Assembly (NCBI GenBank): GCA_030268105.1
Contig: BSDZ01000086.1
Span: 3,674,501-3,738,500 of the forward strand
DNA from: Volvox africanus
Lineage: Eukaryota; Chlorophyta; Chlorophyceae; Chlamydomonadales; Volvocaceae
Reading direction: 5' to 3'
DNA length: 64,000 bases
Part shown: positions 32,815-44,355 of the stretch, in pieces
How the letters are laid out: every line of letters begins with the position of its first letter
Position numbering within the stretch: the first letter of the stretch is position 1
Made by a program: the position numbers and the translations under genes
The notes under the pieces: generated by a model
What the model was told of the DNA's origin: nothing
Database searches by the model: none
What the model saw: only the letters and a program-made list of their open reading frames with translations

Positions 32815-35356
32815 GATTTGAAAACCTGGATTTGTATTGTTTTGCCCTATGACGTCTGTGCTGCCGAAACTGAACGCAGGTGAGGTCACGGTTATCCCGT
32901 TTGATGGGCGCCGAACTAATGGTGCCTAAGGTGCAACATTATGACGCAGGATATATTTTGAATATAAAATATCTAAGCCCAAGTTCATAAAAAATAGTTA
33001 TTTGTTTGTGTGATGAATGTTCCGTTACGTATGCCGTAATGAATGCGACAAGGCACCACTCAGCATGCATTCCATACGTCAAGAGCATTCGCAATTATTA
33101 TAACACAAATTTCATAAACAGCGGCGATCTACAAGAGCGATTGGAGGGCTTAACCTCGCTGAGTTATGGTGCTGAGGGTGCTGTGAGGCGCCGGTATTTC
33201 GCAGCAGGGTAGGAGTTGCCCGGCCGCTTAGATTGCTGCTAGGTTTTCCGAAGCTAGGTAGCATGCCTAATTGGAATCGGATTCCAAATAGCTAAGCTTG
33301 TCCTGACTCCTGAACCAGGCGGCATCGCGCAACCCATATAACTTACAATACAACAACTTACTGGCAACTGCAACCAGCAGAAGATACTGTTAAGTGAAGG
33401 AATTAATATCATATTTGAAGGCAGATACCCTGGACCGTTCCCATCCATCTATCCCAGCAGGTCTCAGCAAACGCAAAAAACATCTACCTGGCTCACTTGC
33501 CACGAGGCGGCTGTGCGCGGCAAGCTGATGCGTACCAGTGGTAGTAGGTGTAGAAGAACTCTGATGAGAATCTTCGAACCGGCGACCTCTCGGCCAGCCG
33601 CGCATGTGCGCACGGGGCTCATAACCTGTTGAAGTCAGCAAAGCGCCCGGCCCCTCGTGGGCCGTATTACTTGCTCTGACATTCTTTCGTATATGAGTGT
33701 TGCTCACATTCCAACAAGAATCACTCTTCGTGTGTGTCTCTCCTCGTCTCTCCAAGTTCAGGCCTCATCTGCTCCTTGCCATTCCGGTGCTCATGTAGCT
33801 TTACAATGCCCAGTGTGCGCATTGCTGTACCTGGATTTTTACACTGATAAGTGAAATACCCAGATGGCGTTTCACGCATTTCATGTATTACGGTATGTGA
33901 CACGATGGTGCATGGCATTGCAACCAACTTTGGGCTGTGGATGGACTGCCCGTGGGCGTTCCCTTCGTTGCCGAGACATACCGAGCGCCCATTTTGAATT
34001 GGCGTCACCTCTTTTATCGAACAAGGGTCTGAACTCTGATGAGCTGCAGCAACACTTTCTCCGCTCGCTACATCGATGCCTTATCCTGACTTCTGTCCTT
34101 ACTAGCCGTCCATGTGTCTTTGAAGCCGGAAAAGGGGCGGATGACCTCTTTAAGCTCGACAGGCCGCGTTTTCAGTATACGTGATGTTGGATCCCGCGCT
34201 ACCCTGTATGTGCTGTTTAAGGTGATGCTATGTTTTCTGATTGTGTCTGGATGGGTAGATGTAGGTTTTAAGAAGCTGGATCGCCGTTCATGGGACCAAC
34301 AAGTTGTGTTTTCCAGAGCAGGTTTACTTCTCCAAAAGGCATTTGTTTGTATGGAATCGCATATTTTCCATGGCTGCGGGCAAGGCAAGGTTCCGGCACG
34401 TGGCGCGAGCAATACGTCTCCCCAGCAATTAATGGCAATCAGGGCTTCGGATTCGCCAAATTCAGCATAGCCTGTATTAGCTAATACGGCACTCGTACGG
34501 AATTCACCTGACAGCCAAGTCGTGTCAAATCGTTTTGCATCCAAAGAGGGCCCGTCCACTTCATAAATACGGCATGAAACGTTACCTGGTTAACATGTTC
34601 TGGGCTGATGTCTGATTGATTCCTCCTTGTCCTGCGCTTCGCCCTGCTTGAGTCCCAACCTCTCCTCTTGACACAATTGAGATTGCGGTGCTGGGTGACC
34701 AATATGCTCGATAACTTATTTACACATGGATATATACTTGTTATCTTTCAGCATAATTGTCCTAAAGACGGAGGGATCGTGGAGCAATGCAAAGCTAGGC
34801 TGTTGCTATGTCGTGCGTTCAGAAAAGGGCTCTAACACCCCTCCGCCAGTAGGGGTTTGTTCGTGAAAACTGCGTTGTCAATCTTTCGCACAGCCAGAGC
34901 CGTCCACCAGGATAAAACGTCGCCTTTGCCAAACACTTCTTGCCCAAGCCAACCTTCGTTGCGCGTTGCCGGCTATCATGCATGCCAAGGTAACTATGTG
35001 CGTCGATTCCAGGAAAGAAACACCACCTTGTAGTACAAGGGTACGAACAAATCCGGACAGACACGCAAAGAAAATTTTACCGGTAAACGTGTGGGGATAA
35101 ACCTGGAATCCGGGACACACACGCGATGCGCATTGTTCCTCCAAACATTTAAGCCACATCCCTAGGCCCCACCCCTGCATAAATCCCACCTAGCGCCGGA
35201 CTCAGTACGAGCCATATTTTTTAGGCAAGCTGTGAACAGCCCCAGTATCGACTTGTACTCCATCACAAACATGATTGCACCTTCACTGCTTCACGGGCGC
35301 ACCTAAACGGAGTTCGTCAACGCCGAGGTGGCAGCCACAAGAGGTCGTTGTCTTAC
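32815..35356. other. No confident gene
   Basis: AT-rich at 32930-33130. Open frames on both strands at 34068-34559 (163 codons minus, 118 codons plus) oppose each other and neither has a recognisable domain. A tRNA-like text at about 33565-33640 does not fold as a tRNA. Further exons of the candidate minus-strand membrane protein at 35357-35647 may lie at about 34819-35280. Confidence 0.4.
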
Positions 35357-35647
35357 CGTGACGTGCCTCGACTTTGTCCAGAGAGCCGGCGCCAGGAGTC
35401 CAGGAAGCAAGCAGAGGCAGAGGCGCCAACCCGCACGGATATCACCAACCTTCAAAATCAGGTTGTACATCGCGCTGTTCCTGCTGCTGTACACAAGCAC
35501 TCGTACATCGGTCAGTGGTTCCTTAACCGCTGTCGTACACCTTTGGCTAGAACATTCTGCTTTTAAACTGGCCGACGTAGGGCGCGGCATTGAAACCCAT
35601 TTCCCGGCCTTTTCCCGACCGCCATCTCTCCGGGTCCCAACCTGCAT
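35357..35647 (-). CDS. Candidate first exon, membrane-protein-like, unassigned
   Basis: An ATG at 35647 opens 97 codons that end at a good GTAAGA donor (CACG|GTAAGA) exactly in phase. The second half is hydrophobic with basic flanks: NLILKVGDIRAGWRLCLCLL, then a Pro/Leu-rich segment. Downstream on the same strand, fragments such as FVMEYKSILGLFTA (about 35270) look compatible but I could not chain them. The opposite strand is open for 171 codons over the same bases, so one of the two is a shadow. The family is unknown. Confidence 0.25.
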
Positions 35648-37431
35648 ACGTCTCGGCGGTCATGTCCTATACGGTAACAGCGGCGACTCTACATGTGAAT
35701 TGCCGCGCCCAATCATGTCATGTTCAACACGCCCATGTTGCTGGCTAGTCCGTTACCAAGCTTTCTTTACACTGAAACCCGTGATAATAATGACCAAGAA
35801 ACCACGCACGTACGCACACAAGCGCACGCGAAAGGACCAATAACGAAGCTCCACCCAGAGCACACTTGTAACCGGAAGCACGTTCATTTAAAACACCGCA
35901 GGGGCGCAAACTAGTCGCTTTATTGCAGCGAGGGGAGTGCATCATTCCCGACCGCTGGCGGCAGGCCAAAAACCTGGACTGGTAGAGCAACCCGCTCCTC
36001 GTCCAGGATACATAACTACATGGCGCTAACGACCGCCGTTACCCAACAAAATCGTGAACCTCCCGCATCCCTTGCGTCGCAGGGCGAGACACACAAACAC
36101 ACATTTGTACAGTTTCATGTGGGCCCTCTACACGTACAACAGTACGACACAAAAACCAGAGAACATTGCTGCCATCATCTGATGTCCAGCAAACTGATTT
36201 ACTATCCCCACAACCTCCACACGGCCCTCACCTTCGGGATCCGGGATAACAAGCCGCTATCCTTGCACCCCTTCATTGCTCGAACCAATGCAGGCCACGT
36301 GTCAGTTCCGATGCGCAGTTACTACAGACATAAAACATCAAAGTGGGTCTTGGCAGGGCGAGCCAAACCGTGTTGTCTAGCCAGGCCGACTGAGCTAAAG
36401 CAGCCCTCAGCTGCCAGGACACCAACGCCGGGGTAACCTTGGCCCGCCTGCCAGTACCGTGCTGAGAGCAGGGTCACCACTCGTGCGGGAAGGCACGTAC
36501 ACAGGTACCGAAATGCTCGCGCCTGCATCCCTTAGCGCATGAGTACCCACACCACTTAGATGGGCTGCAATGTAGCACCGAAAGGAGCGCAGAAGAAGGA
36601 ATTGCAGCTCCCTCGCTGGCCGCTGTCCAGCTACCGCACATAGTCGGTGCCTTAAGGCAAGCCCTCCGTTCTAACCCCCCCCCAGCTCCACCAACTCGCT
36701 TCAGCACAGACTTTAAATTCATACTGACGGCTTGCTAGCTCTCCCAGTAGGTGACATCAGGGGATATGGGCACGTCATCGTCCGTCCGTCCGTCCGTCCG
36801 TTCGCAGGTCAGGATGCGAAACTCACCACTGGATGTCGCGCGGACGGCTGGCGTGCAGAGAGAAGGAAGAGGGGCCCGTTGTCCCCTCGCCCCTCGCCCC
36901 TCGCCCCCTGTCCCTCGGCCCAAGAGGGAGACTGTTACCGCTTGCACGACAACGGCTCCAAACAAGTCGACGGCAAGGCCTGCAGAAAATCTGTGTACTA
37001 TGGTTTCCCTAAGCTGTCGCAGATGTGCAGCTATCCTAGCACAGCTCGACCCCGGCTCCCTCACATAACACCGTCACGTCCACGAGCCGCCAGCCCCCCG
37101 TCTACACCGGTAAGCGCTGCAGCCATTGGGCAGTGAGATGCTCATGCTAAGGGTAAAGTGTTAAGGCTATGGCGCCGCAAACATCTCTGCGCCTATCTGA
37201 ACCTCTAGACGCTAGGGGATTATCACGATGCGGATGCATAACGGACCCGTATCAACCGCAGCATCCTATGTCCACATACGAGAAACGTTCAATCGCTCAA
37301 AGCGTCTTGCAACATGCTTCTTTCTGACCCCTAATGATGCTCTCTGCGTCCATGCATGTCCGTCCATGATATGTGATGTCCAATGCCTTCGCGAGGCCCC
37401 GTCGCACATCCCCTTGTCGAAACAGCTAAGC
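35648..37431. other. Intergenic, 3' flank of the first TAZ gene
   Basis: Includes a CCGT tetranucleotide run at 36779-36802 and a GCCCCTC-type pyrimidine/GC tract at about 36884-36912. No gene is recognised. Confidence 0.5.
36779..36802 (+). repeat. (CCGT)n microsatellite
   Basis: Six tandem CCGT copies in the 3' flank of the first TAZ gene. Confidence 0.9.
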
Positions 37432-40400
37432 TTACTGCACCAGGTAATTCCAATGCGCAGCCCCAGTTGCAGAGTCTGCAACTGGCCCCGTACTGCTCGC
37501 GCTGACGCCTACTGGCGCACCGCTTGATCCCGTGATACTGGCGGCGGCAGAGGCTCCACCAGCACTTGGTACTATCCCCGCGGGGCCGTACAGCAGTCTA
37601 TGGGTGGACACACTGTGTGTTGGGGCAACGGCGGACCCTTGGGTGCTAGATGTGCCGGGTCCTGGCGGGGTAGCGGCTGCGCCGCTTACCTCCAGGACTG
37701 CCGTTCCACTGCTTGGGCGGGCGCTCACGGTGGAGGTAACAGTATACGTCGTGGGCAGATGCGCAGTGAGGTGGCCCTGCGCCCCGCTGACCACCGCCGG
37801 CCCCGCGGCCGCCATCGCCCCTGCAGGCTGATGGGGCCAAAGAACCAGCGGCGGAGCTGCTATGGCCATTGCGCCAGCGGCAGCGGGCAGCCCGCCGCCG
37901 CCATTGACGCCGGCGAATGTGTACGGAAGTCCACTGAACCTGTCCACAGCCTGCACAGGTCCTTGAGTGGTCACTGTACCCAGCCCGCCGGTGCGCATAC
38001 CGTCGGCTGAGATGCCGTACAACGCCACTGGATTGGAAGCAATAGGGCCCTGGCTGGGCCAAGCTGCGGGCGCGGAGGGCCCAGCAGCAGTGGCTGTATT
38101 TGCAGCAGCTCCAGCATTTGCAACGAACAACCCTCCATTGCCTGCACCCACACCGTTAATACCATTGGAGGTTGCAACTGGTGTGACGGAGGCTCCTCGG
38201 GGTACCGCCGTAAGGCCCGGGAACGGCAACCAATGGGTTGTTGTCGCAACAGTCGCCGTGGGACCTCCAGGGTGCTTCGGGTGGTGCTGGGAAAGGTGCG
38301 AGTAGAACGAACCCAGGGAAGCTGAGGGCGGGTACGAATGTACGACCTGCAGCTGCTGGCTGCTGGAGCTCGCGGGAGGTGGTGGGTGCATTGCCGTACA
38401 GCTGATTACCGGGATGGGCTGCTGAGGTGCGGCATTAATAGTGATGCCCTTTGGCCGATGCTCCGTGATCTCGGCAGGGCTCGGCACCAGGGATGTCACC
38501 AAGCCACCACTGTACGACGCAAAGGTGTACGGCGGTAGTGTTCCGGATGCCACACCCAGGAACCTCTGAGGCACGGCGGAGGTTATCGCGGCCGCCGCCC
38601 CATGTTGTACCATGGGCTGCGCGATAGTGAAAATCGGCTGATGCTGATGGCTCTGTTGAAGCTGAGCCAGCTCCTGTTGCTTCTGTGGCATCTGCAAGAT
38701 CTGCTGCTGCGCTTGGTGGACCGATGAAGGCTTCTGCGAATGCGCACATTGCAGCGGTTCAATCCGAACATCCGGAACTGCCCCAGGCGCTTGCACAGGC
38801 GTTTGCTGCTCTCTTGGGACTTGCTGCTGTGTCTGTGGCTGCTGCTGCTGCTGCTGCAGTGACCTAGTTTTGTCAGCGCAAGCTGGCTTTACATCGCTCG
38901 TGCCACCTTGCTGCTTACCGCACTCCAGCGCACCACCTAAATGACTTCCTGCTGTCCCGCAGCCTGCCACACCCGGGGTGCTCGTGTAGCTCAGCCGGCC
39001 CGCCGCCTCCCATTCAGGGAGTCCACCCAGAGCACCGGCTGCCAAGGACGAGCCGGGCTGCGCATCTTCCGGCCGGCTGCTGCGGCCACAGAGCTCGTCC
39101 TCGGGACGGCGCTGCTCCACGGCGGGATCGGAAGCAGCCGACCCTCCAGGGGGCGCCCCGGTGCTGCTAGGAGGATGTGGGGGCACCCATCGGGTTCGCG
39201 AGACGCCATCGTCCGCTGCTGCGCTCGAATGGTGCCGCTGCCGGTGCGGTGGTGGCGACGGACGCCTTAGAGCTTTTCTTTGGTGTTGAGCTCGTTGGGC
39301 ATCTTGCTGCTCCTCCTGCTGCTGCAACTCCCGCTGGATGTAATTCCAGACTGGCACGCAGATGGCGCAGCTGGAGGACTGCGCAAAATGAGAAGTGCAT
39401 CGGTGTTGCGAGTGTACGTGGGGGGGGGCTGGGAGGTAACGGCCGAGGCGGCTGAGGACAACTATGCTGACCTTCCAGCATCAACAGCTCACAGCATAAT
39501 CAAAAGCCGCGCAGCTAGCCATGCAAGTGCACAACACTATCGTAATCAGGTAGATTCGATTCGCCAAAGCTATACGTTCTGAAAGACAGTATGCGCATTC
39601 GCGTATGCCATTTTCACATTATAAATCGCAAGCAAATAAGGGCAAAAGCTACCGCCGAGATGGCGGCAGAGAGCGATAGCGGTTTTTGTTATGTGGCACA
39701 GAAGCCAGGGACCGCCAGGTGCAGGCCCGCCACCCAACCATCCACACTTCTTCGCCTTCTTAATCGCACCTGGCACTTCCTGCTATGTTGCAGCAAAGGT
39801 TTGAGCAGTGCGCAGCGGGGATAGGAGCAGTCGTCGCGTTTGCATCGCGCCACGTGTTTCAGCGTCTTTTTCCCGTACGTGCAGAGCTTGCCCAGGTCGC
39901 AATCCTCCTCGGTACGAGAGCAGGTGTAGCAGTGCTGTGCAAACAGCAACCACCGATGTCGATTTTCGAGGGCACGATGGACATCTGCGGGGTTGCATGA
40001 GGATTCGCATGAACGCATCGGGGCGAGAAGATTACCAGCTTGAAAATGTACCGTCAAATAAAGAGGAAAACAAGTGAGTGTGCAAATTGATTGCTGAAGG
40101 TCCCAAATATAATAAATATTGCCATGAGAAAGCATATTCCTGCACATGCACATCATAAATCAAACATTTGCTTATAGTAGGGACCGTGGGACTACACCTA
40201 CCCGTTGCGCATTTTACCCTCGCCGGCACGCGCATTGAAGCTTTTCGAGCTTCAGCTGCTGGCTGTATAATGTCCTTGTCGGATAGAACTCGGTCGTCGT
40301 TGCAAGGACTGGCTTCCGCATGGTCGGCTGTCGCCAATTGACACCTGTCGTCGCTCCGGGATGGCTTCAGCGGTGTCTTCAATGGATCTAGGGTTGTAAC

Positions 40401-40601
40401 ACAGACATCGTTCATGGCTTGATGCTCTTTCGGAGTGAGACCTGCTATGCTTTGCCGGACATGTGTTCGCTCAATTCTACTACGGTTCCCAAGGATCGAT
40501 GAGAGCGCAATCTTAGGAGTCTGTTCCGTAAAGACGATATCCCCAATCGACTGGAAACGATCAGAACATTCGACCTCCGCACGAGAACCAAGAGACGACA
40601 T
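37432..40601 (-). CDS. TAZ zinc-finger protein with Gln-rich tail, copy 1
   Basis: TAZ domains, best known from CBP/p300 coactivators and plant BT and HAC proteins, bind activation domains of transcription factors through three zinc clusters. Three exons, in phase, give 853 residues: 40601-40202, 39984-39770, 39378-37432. Residues 1-133 are a polar leader (MSSLGSRAEVECSDRF onward); an in-frame ATG at 40763 is an alternative start. Residues about 134-215 are the TAZ domain: HRWLLFAQHCYTC, EEDCDLGKLCTYGKKTLKH, CKRDDCSYPRCALLKPLLQH, then CAICVPVW. The last position is Trp where copy 2 has Cys. The rest is one long exon of Gln, Ala, Pro, Gly and Val low complexity, as in an activation domain. No acetyltransferase domain is visible. 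Probably nuclear. Confidence 0.85.
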
Positions 40602-43600
40602 TCTTGCCGTACAAAACCATAACAAACCACCAACGAGAGGTACACTGCCTTCTGGTGTATCCCTACGTAATAATGAAAATTTTCTGTGAAACGTGCAACA
40701 AATGCAATTATTTTGAATGATGTATGTCTGTAATGGCTCCATCCTCATGCCGTAACGGTGCATCCACTCACAGTTGGAGAACCTCCGACTCCCGTAGGAA
40801 CTTCCGCAGTGCGCGCCTTACGTAAATTGCATAATTCATCCATCTGTTACATAAGAAATGTGAACTCGTAAATTGATAGTTCCCAGTACCAAAAAGAGTC
40901 ACCTGAAGTAGTAACGTCTGCATTCGTATGCTGTGACGGTATACAATCCAGCCCTGCGCGCCATGGGCGACTTAAGTTGGTCAATAAGCCCAAACTGGTT
41001 AGAAGACAAACACGATAACTTCTTATTAATATTTTAGGCTCGTTCAGCCCATGTTTTCAGACCAAGATGCCAAAGCTTAATGTGCAGGTGTTGTTCGCTA
41101 TGGCTTTATCTGCTAGCCTAGCACCGCTCCGGGACTGGGCTATGAACTTAGTCAGCTTCACGGTTAAGGTGTTTCCGAAGGACGTATACACGCAATGAAT
41201 CGTTGGATAGGAGAGCGTGAGCCTAGCTCATCTTAAGCTGCGGGCTAGCTGCGTCAACGGCTATGTTTCGGAGTACGCCGGTGCTCGCAGACAGACATGC
41301 AGCAGGTGTCCTCCCTGCTTGTCCCAGATAGATAAGCAACCAATCCTTACCGAGTGCGCACTCATATTAGCAGTAGTAGTGGTTGTGCCGCCTCTAACCG
41401 ACTGTGGATTAACGCAGCCCATTTGGTTTATACCGCTTGGCAATCAAGCACCCTGCCAGCCCAGCCGCGCATGGATGGAAACTTTACCTGAAGCCAAAGT
41501 GCGTTCTTGTACTGTATTCAAACACGGTCAAGGACTTCAAGGGCATTCCGACGAGAAGTGATACATTTCACGTTACAAAGTCACCGAGCTTTGCGACATT
41601 AGGGATTAAGGTGTATAAACAAGAGTTATAAAGATGAATTTTCTCATACGTTAAAGGCGTGTGTCCAACTGTGTGAACAACAACTCAATTCCGGCGCCCA
41701 CTTCCCACAGCAGCATGCAGCAGCGGTGTGTCGCAAGTAAGAAGGGTCCACCCCAGTTTTCGTTTCTTACCGTTAGATAGGCAAGACCACGAACCCGTGA
41801 TCCCATATCCCAAGCCTGGCGTTGATGCCATACCAACCAGGACCAACTCACAGGGCAGCTCGATAATGCACAACAGCACTACGTACTGCACGGCAGCTCA
41901 AGTACAGCAGTAATCCCAGCAAGCTCCACTTGCTGGACTTGGCCAGTACCGAGCTGTTGAAACCGACGACTAACTTTGCCATCTAGGCCACTTTCGTCTC
42001 GACCAGTAACCGAGCTTTTGCACGCCCATATACGTCTGAGAGCGCTCCAGCACAGACACCGATCTAAGCTCATGTCACGTTTCAACATGCCAGCGTGCGT
42101 GTAGCCAGCCCCGTGTATAGATGGCAGTGAGCATGAGCAGCGAGCACAGCTTCGCGACACTGCGTTATTGCAAATATTGAATAGGGTTGGTGGGAGATAG
42201 ACGCACTATCGCGGCAGGATTGGGAAACAAGCTGATGCTCACCTGCAAGTACCTGCACGAGCGAGGCCACAGCGGCATGCATTCTCCTCTTCGCGCAAAT
42301 ACAAAGCGACATGATAGAAGAGGACAAGAATCCGAATGTAACGCACAGCTTCTTCCCCATTCGTTATCACATATTTGAATAGCAGTTGCAAAATTAAGCG
42401 AGATAGCAGTTGCGGAGCGGTAACGCCTCCAACACCAAATACAATATGCAATCGGCAAAAAACAAGGACAGTACGCAACAAACTTTGAGATGATTTAAAC
42501 AAAGTGACACTTGCAGCCGCGCCCGGGCACCAGCCGCACAGCAATCGGCAGCAGCGCCATCATTCGGCCTAAAAGTAGCTTCCACCAGAACATCAAAATC
42601 CAGCAATTTGTGATGCACGGAGGTGCGCAGAATTTCTGATTCATAAGGGTCGCAGCCAGGGAAGCAGTACATGCCGTGGTGCCCCCAATGTAGGCGGATG
42701 ACCAGCCACAAATTCAAAAAGAGTTGGCTGGATTTCCGCCGTTCACGCGGTGATGCACGGAGTGCCCCATTTCGACTTCACCAGTAGGTCATCGGCCAGG
42801 TGCCCAGACCTTTACCACACCTGCTTGATGCTTTCTTTTGTTATAATCCTAAACACGTATTCACGTACGGCATTTCGGGCCCGTCTACACAGGCATCACC
42901 GACATCCAGCACCCGAGCAAATGAACAACGATCGACAACATGTTCGGATAAGCTGCACGATCACGTCACCTTCAAAAGGAAGAGCGGGTCCCTGATTTCC
43001 CAACGGGAACCAATCACTCTCTTTTTGCGTCAGCTGATCACAGCAAGAACGGAAGGACAGCGGCAGAACGAAAGACATATTGATGCTCGCGCTTGGGACC
43101 CTAAAAACTGCTTTATAATCCGGATGCCTCGAGACGCCAACTCCAGGGAACTAACTGCTAACTGAGATGAAACTGCACACTTGTGATCCACATCATCCTC
43201 ATCACTCACCATCATCGTCGTCGCCGTCGTGATCATCATTTGTTCATTCACACATCACGTTTACGATGAACCCCCTCCATGACGATGACATCTGAGCTCC
43301 CGGAATAAGCACCACTCGGATGATATGCAGCAACAACCGTCGCTGCTGCACCAGATGCGGCCCCCTTAGCGCCAACCCGCACACCTGCTCCTTCCTTCGA
43401 TACGCAACCAAATCACGCCGCTCATGCTCGCGCGAACCTGTGCCTGACCTCCCCCACCACCACCAGAAATCTTGAAACATAGTACATACGACAAAGCAGG
43501 CCTCCCCCTTCGTCAAAACGCTGTACGGACAGTCACGCTGGATGCCTGTACATTCAGGTGGGGCCTCCGGTTACGACACATACAGGCACGTTCGACTTGC

Positions 43601-44355
43601 TGGGCATGTCCCATTATTTGGCAAACAGTCGGGCGGCTAGTCGATGGCGCGCCGCTTTTCACAAAAAATACCGGCACTTCAACAACCATTTAATCGTTGT
43701 TGAGAGAGGGCCCTACGTCCGCAGTGGGGTGCCGCATGGGACACTAAAACCGACTTGGACAAACTGACCACAGAGCATGCCACTTTCAAAATAGGTGACG
43801 ACAATTTGGCCCCCTCTCCCCCTCTCCCCCGCTCCCCCTCTCGAATACAAATATGCCTTCTCGACACTAAAAGCCACACAGCAAAGCATCATCCGTAAGG
43901 AAGTCGTCGTACAAAACTAGGATCCGAACATCGTGACAAGCTGGGCCCGTGAGTCCTGGACAGAGACTCCCGAGCACACGCGTTAATAGTTTCCTATGTT
44001 AGTTGCAATCCTCTACATGACGCCTGACAATTGTGGCGCCAAGAAAACGAAGAAAGGCATGGCGGTACTGAAGGCTACTCACATACACACATAAGGCCTC
44101 GGACTTTAGTCGCAATGCTCCTCAATATCCGCGTGAATGTGCGCCATGTAGGGGGAGACCTGTAGGGCGCCAAGCAGCAAGCATGCCAAGGAAAGCACTC
44201 AAGAGCGCAGCCTTCGGGTACATTTTGACAGCTGCTGCATACGACGCATACTTGGGAGGGAGCTAAGAAGCTCATGTTACACAAACCGCCTAACTGCCCC
44301 CATATGGAGCGCTGCACTTTCGCCTCACTGAATTGCATTTCTCAAGACGGGCCCA
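40602..44355. other. Spacer between the TAZ paralogues, no confident gene
   Basis: 40602-40763 could be 5' extension of TAZ copy 1. On the minus strand, fragments at 42394-42717 (HWGHHGMYCFPGCDPYESE) and at 41651-41890 look weakly protein-like but change frame repeatedly and carry no known domain. A CT-rich run occurs at about 43812-43842. If coding, this is a decayed gene. Confidence 0.4.

Noticed and set aside
33560..33645. tRNA-like text (TTCGAACCGGCGACC... and GGCTCATAACC)
   Set aside because: The T-loop-like part is on one strand and the CAT-like loop on the other. The T-stem halves (GCCGG and ATTCT) do not pair, so no cloverleaf forms.
34068..34559. 163-codon minus-strand open frame
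   Set aside because: A 118-codon plus-strand frame opposes it, no domain or splice context is recognisable, and its length is within chance for this base composition.
35328..35843. 171-codon plus-strand open frame
   Set aside because: It lies opposite a better minus-strand candidate exon with a good donor, and its composition (Arg/Ser/Thr-rich, no domain) suggests a shadow frame.
37132..37431. Further exons of TAZ copy 1 downstream of 37432
   Set aside because: The long last exon ends at an in-frame stop after NYLVQ with no donor just before it, and nothing downstream continues the protein.
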